64,000 nt of DNA from Paenibacillus senegalimassiliensis (GTDB taxonomy: Bacteria > Bacillota > Bacilli > Paenibacillales > Paenibacillaceae), in assembly GCF_001486585.1 (NCBI RefSeq), contig NZ_LN909043.1:373361-437360 (forward strand), read 5' to 3'. Positions within the stretch are counted from its first letter, which is position 1. Each line of letters begins with the position of its first letter. Of this stretch, positions 18,930 to 27,330 are shown piece by piece. Under the pieces are notes generated by a model. The model did no database searches. It was not told the origin of the DNA and saw only the letters and a program-made list of their open reading frames with translations. The position numbers and the translations under genes are program-made.

Positions 18930-19718
18930 TTACTTCATACGATTACGATGCTTTTTGGGACGTTGCTTGCGCGGCTTGTTCGTCAACTGCTCATAACGTG
19001 GAACTCTTATCATAAGTAGTCCTGCGATAACCAGCATAAGCAGCAAGCTTGAGAGTGCGATAGGAAGCTGATAGACAGCCTCTTCCTGACCAGTATACCC
19101 CAAGAGGCCAAGTGCTGCTGTGACGGGATAATAATCGGTCAGTTGCCTTCCTGCGACGAAGATTCCGCAAAATCCGTAGACGAAGGCCAGACTGACACCG
19201 GTGAAAAAGGCATTTCGTTTCCGGGAAAAATAGACGATGATAGGGAGGACGGCGATATAATTGCCCACGCTCACCCCTATGATTTGATACATCGATTTTA
19301 TAATAAATGCCCAGGACAGGTCTTTATATTGAAACATCATGGCCAACAAGAAGGTGCTTAAGAAGCTGAGCACGGCGAACAGGGTCGTAAGTAATCCGAT
19401 GGTTATCATCTTTGCGAGCAACAATCTTCGGAAAGAGACGGGCAAGGTCAGCACGGTTTTCAACGTATTGTCCGTAAATTCGCGGTTAATCAGGTACCCT
19501 CCGATTAATACGATCAGGAATGGGAAGGCCAGGCTGTAATTATTCCAGATGACGTTATTATATAAATGTTCATATCTAATATCCCCGGTTCCACCGCTAC
19601 TCGACTGAAAAGCGGCCAGCAGCACAGAGCAAAATACGGTGACAACGCCGATCCATAGAATGCTATATCGCTTAAGCTTGATGAACTCGCCAGTAACAAG
19701 ATTATACATAAGCTTCAT
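18930..19718 (-). CDS. ABC-2 type transporter permease (lantibiotic-protection type, second permease)
   Basis: A membrane protein of 262 residues with about six helices, beginning with a cytoplasmic NLVTGEFIKLKRYSILWIG segment typical of MutG/EpiG-like permeases. It ends in a very basic cytoplasmic tail (NKPRKQRPKKHRNRMK). The ATG lies 7 bp after GGAGG. It is 2 bp from the upstream permease gene, so translation is coupled. Such permease pairs with one ATPase export or dislodge peptide antibiotics in several Bacillota. The family is clear from hydropathy and the FIKLKR/FTDNTLKTVLTLPV pattern; the substrate is not known. Confidence 0.85.
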   Translation of the reverse strand: MKLMYNLVTGEFIKLKRYSILWIGVVTVFCSVLLAAFQSSSGGTGDIRYEHLYNNVIWNNYSLAFPFLIVLIGGYLINREFTDNTLKTVLTLPVSFRRLLLAKMITIGLLTTLFAVLSFLSTFLLAMMFQYKDLSWAFIIKSMYQIIGVSVGNYIAVLPIIVYFSRKRNAFFTGVSLAFVYGFCGIFVAGRQLTDYYPVTAALGLLGYTGQEEAVYQLPIALSSLLLMLVIAGLLMIRVPRYEQLTNKPRKQRPKKHRNRMK

Positions 19719-19720
19719 AC

Positions 19721-20488
19721 CTAGACCTCCTTCCTACGGTAGATAACAACCGTTAGGGAGACTGACACCAGGGCATAGACGGCTAGTAGGCCGAAGCAAG
19801 CGGGGGTGGTTATTAAGTAAGGATCGATATAGGTTAGAGCTTCTTCCCGGGGGAATAAGGACAGATACCACTTCATAATAACCGGAACAGGCATAACGGA
19901 GGCGACCGGGTTCACGGAAGCCGGGTTTGCCGAGAAGATCATCGTAATGATAAGGCCGGCAACCGCATAAATAAATGAAACGATAATGGAAAAAATATAA
20001 CTTTTGTTAAAGTGTACGATAACGATAACAACCGGAAATACGGCTATAGAAATCAGAACACCAAGCACGATGCTGATGCCCAGCCTGTAAAGAATGCCTT
20101 CCACCCCGCCTATGATAAGTCCGCCAACCACCGTAGCTCCCAAGGCCGCCACCGAGTAAAGAACAGACAGGAGCGTCATGAGCATAAGCTTGGCTAATAT
20201 CATTTTGGTCTTGGAGACGGGAATCGTGACCAGGTTCTTTAAAGTGTCGTGATCTCTTTCCATAAAAAATAGGATAGATATAATCACGCCAAGGATGCAG
20301 GGTAAGAGCAACAGTTCGCCAAAGATCACATTTCCCCGAAATAATTGATCGAAGGACATCCGGTCCTTGGCCATTAAAATAGTCAATGGAATAGGGAAGA
20401 GAAAGGCTCCAAGCAAAGAAAGCTGAATGAACTTCTGTCTCTTTATTTTGGACAGTTCACAAATCAGCAAATCAAGCAATCCCCTCAC
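19721..20488 (-). CDS. ABC-2 type transporter permease (lantibiotic-protection type, first permease)
   Basis: A membrane protein of 255 residues with about six helices, resembling MutE/EpiE/SpaE-type permeases (LLICELSKIKRQKFIQLSLL at the N-terminus, DTLKNLVTIPVSKTKMILAK in the first cytoplasmic loop). It overlaps the 3' end of the ATPase gene by 17 bp. The assumed start is GTG at 20488; TTG codons a few residues later are alternatives and no strong Shine-Dalgarno decides between them. It partners the other permease and the ATPase. Confidence 0.83.
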   Translation of the reverse strand: MRGLLDLLICELSKIKRQKFIQLSLLGAFLFPIPLTILMAKDRMSFDQLFRGNVIFGELLLLPCILGVIISILFFMERDHDTLKNLVTIPVSKTKMILAKLMLMTLLSVLYSVAALGATVVGGLIIGGVEGILYRLGISIVLGVLISIAVFPVVIVIVHFNKSYIFSIIVSFIYAVAGLIITMIFSANPASVNPVASVMPVPVIMKWYLSLFPREEALTYIDPYLITTPACFGLLAVYALVSVSLTVVIYRRKEV

Positions 20489-21395
20489 CCCCGGTAACGC
20501 GCTTGAAGTAATCCTCTAACGTATCATTTTGGGTATGTGCTTCCGATACATCAATCCCGGACTCAATGAACTTGCGGGTAATGGCGGCAACATCAATATT
20601 TGTATCATGTAGCCGCAGGCTGTAATCATCATCGATATGGAAGTGAGACGTGTGAAAGTCAAGCTCTAGGATGCGTGCTGCTTGTCCAGCAGAGGAAACA
20701 ATAAAATGGACATACCTGCTATTTTTCTTCTCCAGCATCTCCAGACTCGACTCTTCCAGCAATACACCGTGATCGATGATACCGATATCGTCGGCCAGCA
20801 AGGCAATTTCGGATAGAATATGACTTGAGATGAGAATTGTTTTACCTTGCTCCACGCTCAATCGCTTAATAAATTCACGTACCTCTGCAATACCGATGGG
20901 GTCCAGACCGTTGATGGGCTCGTCCAAAATCAGCAACTCAGGATCATGCATGATGGCATTGGCAATGCCCAGCCGTTGCTTCATGCCAAGGGAATACTGG
21001 GCCAATAGCTTCTTGTCGTTATAAGGCAGGCCCACCACTTCCAGGGCGCGTTTTACTGCATTCTGATGGGGCACTCCCCGAAGTCGAGCCAATATTTTCA
21101 GATTCTCACTGCCTGTTAAGTTTGGGTAAAAGCCGGGCGTCTCAATAAGGTTACCGATTCGGGGGTAAATCTTGCCCTCGGCCCCTTGGATATCTGAGCC
21201 GAAGATACTGATTTCTCCTTCGGTGGGTTTGGTTAGACCGAGCAGCATTTTCATCGTGGTAGTTTTGCCTGCTCCGTTTCTACCCAATAAGCCGTAAATT
21301 CGTCCCTTTCTTACATGTAAGTTCAAGTTGCTAACGCTTTTCTGTTCCCCATATATCTTGGTTAGCTGCTTGGTTTGGATGATGAGATCATTCAT
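20472..21395 (-). CDS. ABC transporter ATP-binding protein (BcrA/lantibiotic-protection type)
   Basis: Nucleotide-binding subunit of the exporter. Walker A is GRNGAGKTT (about residues 38-46), the Q-loop is in NLIETPGFYPNLTG, the signature motif is YSLGMKQR, Walker B is LLILDEP and the switch histidine is in ILISSHILSE. The C-terminal ~90 residues match the extension of BcrA-like ATPases. The ATG follows AAGGAGG. It is the first gene of the exporter operon and lies directly behind four 11-bp direct repeats, so it is probably controlled by the neighbouring two-component system. Confidence 0.92.
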   Translation of the reverse strand: MNDLIIQTKQLTKIYGEQKSVSNLNLHVRKGRIYGLLGRNGAGKTTTMKMLLGLTKPTEGEISIFGSDIQGAEGKIYPRIGNLIETPGFYPNLTGSENLKILARLRGVPHQNAVKRALEVVGLPYNDKKLLAQYSLGMKQRLGIANAIMHDPELLILDEPINGLDPIGIAEVREFIKRLSVEQGKTILISSHILSEIALLADDIGIIDHGVLLEESSLEMLEKKNSRYVHFIVSSAGQAARILELDFHTSHFHIDDDYSLRLHDTNIDVAAITRKFIESGIDVSEAHTQNDTLEDYFKRVTGGEGIA

Positions 21396-21427
21396 CAGGC
21401 GAGTCCTCCTTAGTATCTGTAAGACTG

Positions 21428-21485
21428 ATTATAGACGTTGGACCTTGAATAAACCTTGGATGAACCTTGAACTAACCTTGAACTT
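21428..21485 (-). promoter_or_regulatory. ABC-operon promoter with four 11-bp direct repeats
   Basis: On the minus strand TATAAT (21433-21428) has no good -35 element. Where the -35 would be, four direct repeats start: ACCTTGAATAA (21442-21452), ACCTTGGATGA (21453-21463), ACCTTGAACTA (21464-21474) and ACCTTGAACTT (21475-21485), written on the plus strand. The exact 11-bp period places them on one face of the helix. This is the expected layout for an OmpR-type activator bound at a weak promoter. Confidence 0.65.
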
Positions 21486-21497
21486 ACAGCGGGCAGC

Positions 21498-21523
21498 AAA
21501 AAGCCCCTGTATTTTGGACAGGG
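21498..21523 (-). terminator. Terminator after the histidine kinase gene
   Basis: On the minus strand CCCTGT (21523-21518) pairs with ACAGGG (21510-21505) and is followed by GC and TTTTT. It isolates the kinase gene from the ABC operon. Confidence 0.65.
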
Positions 21524-21532
21524 ACTGCGTGA

Positions 21533-22465
21533 TTACTGAATGGGGAAGTACACGGTGAAGACGGTTTGTTCATGTGGAGTGCTTGCAGCCGTAATCCTTC
21601 CGCCTATCCCGGTGAGAAGTTGTTGTACAATAGCCAGTCCTAATCCGCTTCCTTTTCCCGATCGGGCCTTGTCTGATTTGTAAAGCCGTTCAAATATACG
21701 GGGCAAGTCTCGGGCGTCAATGCCTACACCATTATCGCAAATCGTCAGCACGGCGGATTGCTCATCCTTGTGGAGAAGGATGGACACCTGAGTCGCTTGG
21801 CTATGGGATAAAACATTTTGAAGCAGGTTGTTCAGAATACGTAAGTAGGCATCGCTATCCAGCTCCACCTCAATCCGCTCGTCGGGGATATCGATGTGGA
21901 AGTCGAGAGCGTGGACCTCAAATAAGGGAATCCAGTCCTTAAGCATATTTCGGGTGAGTTCCGCCAGCTCGACTTGTTGTAGGGTATAGATCTGGTCATT
22001 GGAATTCAGCTTAAACCACTCGAACAAAAGATCAACATAGTCCTTCAAGTCATGCGCCCGCAACCGGGCTGTTTCGGTGTATTCTTCACGTTCCCGCCCC
22101 TTGACCATTCCCTTCTGAATCGCATCCAGATACCCGATCAGGGTGGTCAGAGGCGTACGTACATCGTGGGAGAGGCTGGTCATAAGTTGCTTGTTCGCCT
22201 CTTCTGTCCTTTTAAACTCGGTGCTTTGTGTCCGAAAGGAGTCGGTGATTTCATTGATTCGATAGCATAGGAAGGCAAAAGGGTCACCAGGCTTGGCCAA
22301 TAATTTGCGGCTGATGTTCCCCTGGGCAATATCGTCCAGAGCATCGGAAATATCTTGGAGCTTTACCTTGTTGCGGCTTAGCTTATGCAGCAACACCAGC
22401 GTAGATACCAAGGAGGCAATAGCCAGGGTAACCAAGGCCAGGAACAATTCATAGTTAATGTGCAT
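21533..22465 (-). CDS. Sensor histidine kinase with minimal input domain
   Basis: Only one membrane helix is visible (about residues 4-26), followed by a HAMP-like segment (DALDDIAQGNISRKL), the DHp helix with the phospho-accepting histidine in SLSHDVRTPLTTLIG (about residue 97), and a complete ATPase domain (N box LLQNVLSHS, G1 DNGVGID, G2 GKGSGLGLAIV). The start ATG at 22465 lies 1 nt after the regulator's stop codon, so translation is coupled. Reading frames further upstream overlap the regulator gene and are rejected. With almost no extracellular part, sensing may depend on the membrane or on the partner ABC transporter. 310 residues. Confidence 0.92.
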   Translation of the reverse strand: MHINYELFLALVTLAIASLVSTLVLLHKLSRNKVKLQDISDALDDIAQGNISRKLLAKPGDPFAFLCYRINEITDSFRTQSTEFKRTEEANKQLMTSLSHDVRTPLTTLIGYLDAIQKGMVKGREREEYTETARLRAHDLKDYVDLLFEWFKLNSNDQIYTLQQVELAELTRNMLKDWIPLFEVHALDFHIDIPDERIEVELDSDAYLRILNNLLQNVLSHSQATQVSILLHKDEQSAVLTICDNGVGIDARDLPRIFERLYKSDKARSGKGSGLGLAIVQQLLTGIGGRITAASTPHEQTVFTVYFPIQ

Positions 22466-22466
22466 A

Positions 22467-23165
22467 TCATACCTCACGATTGAAGCGATAACCGACCCCT
22501 TTGACGGTTTGAATGTACAGTGGCTGGTTCGGGTCGGCTTCAATATATTTTCGCAGCTTGCTAATGTAACCCATAATATTATTGTCATCGTAAGCATAAG
22601 GCTCTTGCCAGACTTCCTCATAAATCTGCTGCTTGGTGAGAATTGTCCCCGGGTTGCTGGCCAAATAAAAAAGGATGTTGAACTCCTTGGCATGGAGCTC
22701 TATAGGCTCGTCCCTTACATGGACAATTCGTGTATCTCTATCAATCACAAGTCCTTTAAAGGAAAGGCGGCTGCCAGAGGACTGCGGTTGCCCGTTCAAG
22801 GTAGTATATCTGCGAATTAGCGAAAAGACGCGGGCCATCAATTCCTCGACATCAAAGGGCTTGGTTAAATAGTCATCGGCTCCTGCTCTTAGGCCATTTA
22901 CCTTGTCTGTACTCTCGGTCTTGGCTGTAAGCATAAGGACGGGCACGGCGCTTATCTTCCGAACTTCTTCAAGGACAAGGAAGCCATCAAGTCCCGGAAG
23001 CATGACGTCAAGAATAATCAAATCGTAAGCTTCCTTGCGGGCCAAGGCTACCCCTTGATGGCCATCATGCGTTACTTCAACGACAAAATGTTCATTTTCC
23101 AAGTATCTTATTAGTAAATGACATAGATCTGTATCATCATCAATTAACAGAATGCGGCTGCTCAT
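22467..23165 (-). CDS. OmpR/PhoB-family response regulator
   Basis: The receiver domain (residues 1-120) has the acidic pocket near DDDTD, the phospho-accepting aspartate in IILDVMLPG (about residue 53), the conserved threonine in LMLTAKTE and the lysine in YLTKPF. The C-terminal winged helix (about 135-230) ends in IQTVKGVGYRF. The length of 232 is standard. It forms an operon with the kinase and likely binds the 11-bp repeats before the ABC operon. An inverted repeat overlapping its own -10 region (23215-23241) suggests further control. Confidence 0.95.
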   Translation of the reverse strand: MSSRILLIDDDTDLCHLLIRYLENEHFVVEVTHDGHQGVALARKEAYDLIILDVMLPGLDGFLVLEEVRKISAVPVLMLTAKTESTDKVNGLRAGADDYLTKPFDVEELMARVFSLIRRYTTLNGQPQSSGSRLSFKGLVIDRDTRIVHVRDEPIELHAKEFNILFYLASNPGTILTKQQIYEEVWQEPYAYDDNNIMGYISKLRKYIEADPNQPLYIQTVKGVGYRFNREV

Positions 23166-23478
23166 TGTATCATCCTTCTTTCTCTGATCAACTGGAGGCC
23201 ATCGTAAGACTATATTCCATTATATACACAATACAATGGAAGCCGTATAAGCTGTTAATATGGGCAAATGAATCAGTTCTTGGCGGATATCCTGAAAAAA
23301 GGTTGCATTTGCCCGTAATAGATGTTATTTTTAATCACGTTGAAAAGAATATAGGAACCAGGATTCACTCAGGACATGGAGATGTTGCGAGAGAGTTTTC
23401 CCTCGGGAAGTGAATGACGTAGGTCCTAGCGGATGAAATTTTGTGACATATTTTATTCCTAGGAAGGGGGACCGAAAG
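23166..23478. other. Divergent intergenic region between the response regulator and speD
   Basis: On the minus strand TATAAT (23224-23219) is a likely -10 for the two-component operon. It overlaps an inverted repeat, TTCCATT (23215-23221) with AATGGAA (23235-23241). Toward speD the transcript could fold: AGGAACC (23353-23359) with GGTCCT (23422-23427), ATTCACT (23363-23369) with AGTGAAT (23409-23415), plus a small TCCC/GGGA hairpin at 23399-23408. AGGAC (23371-23375) could pair with GTCCT instead, as a pseudoknot. No convincing gene is seen here. Confidence 0.4.
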
Positions 23479-23880
23479 ATGGAACATTCAACTTTCGGAA
23501 GACACGTTGCTGTTGATGCTTGGGGGATCGACCCTGAGGTGCTGAACAACGCGGGGCTGTTGGAAGCTCATCTGGTGGAGGCCGCAGAAGCTTGCGGAGC
23601 CACGATATTGTCCATGCAATCCAGACAGTTTGAGGCGCAAGAAGGGGCCGCTGTACTGGTGATGCTGTCGGAGAGCCATCTCTCGATTCACACGTACCCT
23701 GAGAGAGGGTTTGCTGCTATTGATTGCTATACCTGCGGTGAAATGGTTGATCCGCAAGTAGCGGTCGAGTACCTGGTGTCCGTATTAGAACCGGAGAAGA
23801 CGTATGCGAAGAAGTTGATTCGCGGAATGGGCGAGTTGGAAGTAGTCGAGACAACGATTCAAGCTGCTGAATTCGCATAA
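23479..23880 (+). CDS. speD: S-adenosylmethionine decarboxylase proenzyme
   Basis: Decarboxylates S-adenosylmethionine to supply aminopropyl groups for spermidine. It is the short class of 133 residues. Autocleavage occurs before the serine of SESHLSIHTYPE (about residue 63), giving the pyruvoyl cofactor. The proton-donor cysteine lies in IDCYTCGEM. The start ATG follows AGGAAGGGGG (23461-23470); an in-frame ATG at 23443 would include that ribosome binding site in the coding region. speE is not in this window, so the gene stands alone. Confidence 0.95.
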   Translation: MEHSTFGRHVAVDAWGIDPEVLNNAGLLEAHLVEAAEACGATILSMQSRQFEAQEGAAVLVMLSESHLSIHTYPERGFAAIDCYTCGEMVDPQVAVEYLVSVLEPEKTYAKKLIRGMGELEVVETTIQAAEFA

Positions 23881-23897
23881 ATAAATAGAATTTAAGG

Positions 23898-23924
23898 ATA
23901 ACCATGGAGATAATCCATGGTTAT
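23898..23924 (+). terminator. Hairpin after speD
   Basis: A perfect 11-bp stem, ATAACCATGGA (23898-23908) with TCCATGGTTAT (23914-23924), has a 5-nt loop. Only a short T-rich tail follows. Confidence 0.55.
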
Positions 23925-23995
23925 TTATGTTAAATGAATACGATTTCATAAATTAGTCATAAAATACTCACGGATAGCTGGGGGATCAAATAATT

Positions 23996-24017
23996 ACTGT
24001 GATATAATTAACACAGT
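23996..24017 (+). promoter_or_regulatory. Extended -10 promoter of hemA overlapped by a palindrome
   Basis: TGATATAAT (24000-24008) is an extended -10 element without a good -35. It lies inside a perfect inverted repeat, ACTGTG (23996-24001), N10, CACAGT (24012-24017). A protein bound there would block polymerase. In B. subtilis the hem operon is controlled by PerR, but this site does not match the PerR box as I know it. Confidence 0.5.
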
Positions 24018-24076
24018 TTGTTTTCGGTTCATGTTAGAGATATAAGATATTTCATTTGAGGCAGGTGAACTTTGCA

Positions 24077-25516
24077 ATGCACATTGTCGTGGTCGGACTA
24101 AACTACCGAACAGCGCCTGTGGAGGTCAGAGAACGCTTCTCTTTTGCTGATAAGGATATGCCGCAAGCGCTGCAGGAACTTATGCGCACCAAGAGTGTAT
24201 TGGAAGGCGTTATTATCGCCACCTGCAACCGCACGGAAATTTATGTTGTTGTAGATCGCCTGCACATGTGCGGATACTTTATCCGAAGCTTCATGGAACG
24301 CTGGTTCGGAGTTCCACGCGAGGAGTTTACACGTCATTTATATATGTACGAGGAAGAGCAAGCTGTTCGCCATCTGTTTCGCGTGGCTTGTGGACTGGAT
24401 TCCATGGTACTGGGTGAGACGCAAATTCTCGGACAGGTGAGAAATGCCTTCTTGTTGTCACAACAGGAGAAAGGCACCGGGACTTGGTTCAACCGGCTGT
24501 TTAAACAGGCCGTGACACTTGGCAAGCGGGCTCACTCAGAGACATCCATCGGGGAGAGCGCTGTATCCATCAGCTATGCGGCTGTGGAACTGGGCAAGCG
24601 GATATTCGGCAGCTTCCATGGTAAGCGCGTCTTAATTCTCGGTGCCGGGAAAATGAGTGAACTTACCGCCAAGCACTTAAGTGGTGCAGGTGCGGAAGAA
24701 GTGCTGGTAGCGAACCGTACTTTTGCCCGGGCTCAGGAACTTGCCGCCAAGTTCGGCGGGGCTGCCTGTACGATGCAGGAGGCATTGCAACGCCTTGAAG
24801 AGGTTGACATTCTTATCAGCTCAACTGGGGCGGAAGGTTATGTGATTACTTCGGCACAGGTTGCCCGTAGTATGAAGCAGCGTCCGGAACGCCCGTTGTT
24901 TATGATCGATATTGCCGTTCCCCGGGACATTGATCCGGCTATTGGAGAGCTGGAGCAGGTATTTCTTTATGATATCGACGATCTGGAAGGGATTGTGGAG
25001 AACAATATGGAAATGCGCCGTGCCGAAGCCATCAAGATTGAAGCCATGATTGAGGAAGATATGGAGGCTTTTGCCGGTTGGCTGCAAACGCTCGGGGTCA
25101 AGCCGGTCATTCGGGCGCTTCAGGAGAAGGGCTCCGATATTCATTCAGCTACACTTGATAGCCTCTTTAATAAGTTGCCGGAATTGGATGAACGTCAGCG
25201 TAAAGTCATTCGGCGCCTCACCAAGAGCATTGTGAACCAGATGCTTCACGATCCGATTAATCGGGTCAAGGAGTTGGCGGGTGCGCAGCAGGGACCGGAG
25301 GCACTGGAGATGTTTTCCCATATCTTTGCTTTGGAAGACCGTCTGACGGAAGAACAGGTTCCTGCCTTGATTGAAGAGGAGGCATCACCTCGGGAATTGC
25401 CTGAGCTTCCGATCTCTGTGGATAACACAGAGTTTGCGGATACCCAAAATGTGACCCCAAGCCCGGTCACCTATGAACCTGAACCTTCATTGCCCATGGT
25501 GAAGATATCTGTGTAG
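24077..25516 (+). CDS. hemA: Glutamyl-tRNA reductase
   Basis: First committed step of C5-pathway tetrapyrrole synthesis: reduces glutamyl-tRNA to glutamate-1-semialdehyde. The active-site cysteine lies in ATCNRTEIY (about residue 50), the substrate-binding HLFRVACGLDSMVLGE motif is near 99, the NADPH-binding GAGKMSE is near 190, and the helical dimerisation domain follows. The ATG at 24077 has AGGTGA at 24063-24068; an in-frame TTG at 24056 precedes the ribosome binding site and is rejected. The length of 479 includes a ~50-residue acidic, proline-rich tail. It heads the hem cluster, but a terminator follows before the next gene. Confidence 0.97.
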   Translation: MHIVVVGLNYRTAPVEVRERFSFADKDMPQALQELMRTKSVLEGVIIATCNRTEIYVVVDRLHMCGYFIRSFMERWFGVPREEFTRHLYMYEEEQAVRHLFRVACGLDSMVLGETQILGQVRNAFLLSQQEKGTGTWFNRLFKQAVTLGKRAHSETSIGESAVSISYAAVELGKRIFGSFHGKRVLILGAGKMSELTAKHLSGAGAEEVLVANRTFARAQELAAKFGGAACTMQEALQRLEEVDILISSTGAEGYVITSAQVARSMKQRPERPLFMIDIAVPRDIDPAIGELEQVFLYDIDDLEGIVENNMEMRRAEAIKIEAMIEEDMEAFAGWLQTLGVKPVIRALQEKGSDIHSATLDSLFNKLPELDERQRKVIRRLTKSIVNQMLHDPINRVKELAGAQQGPEALEMFSHIFALEDRLTEEQVPALIEEEASPRELPELPISVDNTEFADTQNVTPSPVTYEPEPSLPMVKISV

Positions 25517-25544
25517 CAGCATGCAACATAGGACACAATTGATG

Positions 25545-25613
25545 CTCCCCGCTCTTGCTCCCTCCTTCGAATTGACAGTGTAATTCGGGACGGAAGGGCG
25601 GGGCTTTTTTTTT
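25545..25613 (+). terminator. Terminator after hemA
   Basis: An imperfect long stem joins GCTCCCCGC...TCCTTCGAATT with AATTCGGGACGGA...GCGGGGC, followed by nine T residues ending at 25613. It may attenuate reading into the downstream hem genes. Confidence 0.7.
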
Positions 25614-25734
25614 GCAGATAGGCCAGGAAGTTTCCTATTGTTGTAAGAAGACGGCGTGGAAATATACGGCAGGGTAAGGTATGCTATAAGCGATGCAACA
25701 AAGCGACGGCGCGCAGCCGGGGAAGGAGCTTGGC

Positions 25735-26382
25735 ATGCCTTATTACGTACCTGTAATGCTGAACCTGGAAGGCCAGAAATGCATGGTAATTGGCGGAGGC
25801 AAGGTGGCCGAGCGTAAAGCTGCGATGTTAATTGAGGCGGGAGCGCAGACGATTATCATTAGTCCGAAAATTACAGCCTCTTTACTAGAGCAGAGGGATG
25901 AGCAGAAAATTCACTGGGTTGAGCGTGAGTATTTACCGGGCGATTTGGGTGGTGCTTTTCTCGCTTTTGCGGCAACGGACCAACATACGGTGAACAGTGC
26001 CGTGGTGGCCGAAGGTGAAATGCTGGGGATTCCAGTAAACGATGTTAGTGAGGGTTCGCAAGGCAGCTTTATAACGCCCGCAGCGATTCGCCGAGGGGGT
26101 CTTGTTATTGCCGTATCCACATCAGGGGCTGGACCAAGAGCAGCTCTTGAACTGTGCCGCGAGATTGACGATCATATCGGGGATGATTATGAGCGCTATA
26201 TTGAAGTGTTAAGCTCAGCTCGCTCCTGGATAAAGGCGAACATACCGGAGTCAGAATATAGAAAGCGGTTATTTCGAAAACTCGCTGAGGCGGATATATT
26301 GACCTTGATTCGGGCAGGAACCTTCCCTTCGCAGAACGGCGAGGAAGTAGTGGCCTGGATTGAGAAGCAAACGGAGGAATAG
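25735..26382 (+). CDS. Precorrin-2 dehydrogenase / sirohydrochlorin ferrochelatase-type protein
   Basis: NAD-dependent oxidation of precorrin-2 toward sirohaem. The Rossmann motif is MVIGGGKVAERKA (about residues 17-29), and conserved ATDQHTVN and STSGAGPRAA segments match the CysG-N/Met8/SirC family. The ATG at 25735 follows AAGGAG at 25723-25728 and gives 215 residues; an earlier in-frame ATG at 25693 would swallow that site. It sits where B. subtilis has hemX, between hemA and hemC. Because uroporphyrinogen methyltransferase is encoded two genes later, the cluster serves both haem and sirohaem. Whether this single protein also inserts iron cannot be told. Confidence 0.9.
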   Translation: MPYYVPVMLNLEGQKCMVIGGGKVAERKAAMLIEAGAQTIIISPKITASLLEQRDEQKIHWVEREYLPGDLGGAFLAFAATDQHTVNSAVVAEGEMLGIPVNDVSEGSQGSFITPAAIRRGGLVIAVSTSGAGPRAALELCREIDDHIGDDYERYIEVLSSARSWIKANIPESEYRKRLFRKLAEADILTLIRAGTFPSQNGEEVVAWIEKQTEE

Positions 26383-26385
26383 GGA

Positions 26386-27324
26386 ATGACGAAGCGTACA
26401 ATAGTGGTGGGAACAAGACAAAGCCAGTTGGCCTTGACCCAAACAGGGCAAGTTATAGATGAATTGGCCGCATTATGTGAAACACATCGTATTCCCTTTC
26501 AATTTGAAATTCGCAAAATAATTACGAAAGGAGACCGGATTCTGGACGTTACCTTGTCCAAGGTGGGCGGCAAAGGGCTATTTGTCAAGGAAATCGAGCA
26601 AGCCATGCTGAATGGTGAGATCGATCTTGCGGTGCACAGCATGAAGGATATGCCATCGGTGCTGCCGGACGGCTTGGTCAACGGAGCGGTGCCCAAACGG
26701 GTTGATCCTCGGGATGCCTTCATCTCCAGAACCGGGCTGCGCCTGGAAGAATTACCGGAGGGGGCCAAGGTAGGCACGAGTAGCTTGCGGAGGGCCAGCC
26801 AGCTTCAGGCTTATCGTCCCGACTTGGTGTTAGAACCTGTTCGGGGCAACATTGATTCCCGGCTGCGCAAGCTTGAGGACGGCAACTTTGATGCCATTAT
26901 CCTGGCGGCTGCCGGATTGTACCGAATGGGCTGGGAAGGACGCATCACGGAGTATCTGCCGGTAGACGTATGCCTTCCTGCGGTTGGGCAAGGTGCGCTG
27001 GGCATTGAATGTCGCGAAGGTGATGCCGAACTGCGTCATTTGCTGTCACTTTATAACGATGAAGAGACGGCATTGACGGTGGCAGCGGAACGTCGTTTCC
27101 TGGGTGTGCTGAACGGTGGCTGCCAGGTGCCGATTGGTGCTTATGCCACGCTGGAGCCTTCCTCCCGGCGTATTTCGTTGACCGGCATGGTTGGATCGGC
27201 TGATGGGGTGACCATTCTTAAGGAGAATGCCGAAGGCGAGAGCCCACTGGAACTGGGTGAAGAAGTGGCGGAGCGGCTGATCTCACTCGGGGCCGCGGAT
27301 TTGCTAAAGGAAGCCGGGGTGTGA
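26386..27324 (+). CDS. hemC: Hydroxymethylbilane synthase (porphobilinogen deaminase)
   Basis: Polymerises four porphobilinogen units into hydroxymethylbilane. The dipyrromethane cofactor attaches to the cysteine in [11 protein letters not shown] (about residue 246). Other signatures are [12 protein letters not shown] at the N-terminus, HSMKDMPS with the catalytic aspartate region, and [11 protein letters not shown]. The length of 312 is typical. It starts 3 bp after the previous stop with GGAGG in the overlap, so it is cotranslated with the sirohaem gene. Confidence 0.97.
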   Translation: MTKRTIVVGTRQSQLALTQTGQVIDELAALCETHRIPFQFEIRKIITKGDRILDVTLSKVGGKGLFVKEIEQAMLNGEIDLAVHSMKDMPSVLPDGLVNGAVPKRVDPRDAFISRTGLRLEELPEGAKVGTSSLRRASQLQAYRPDLVLEPVRGNIDSRLRKLEDGNFDAIILAAAGLYRMGWEGRITEYLPVDVCLPAVGQGALGIECREGDAELRHLLSLYNDEETALTVAAERRFLGVLNGGCQVPIGAYATLEPSSRRISLTGMVGSADGVTILKENAEGESPLELGEEVAERLISLGAADLLKEAGV

Positions 27325-27330
27325 TGGAGG

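Noticed and set aside
23165..23413. 82-codon open frame between the response regulator and speD
   Set aside because: No ribosome binding site, no recognisable domain, and it covers the promoter and leader region.
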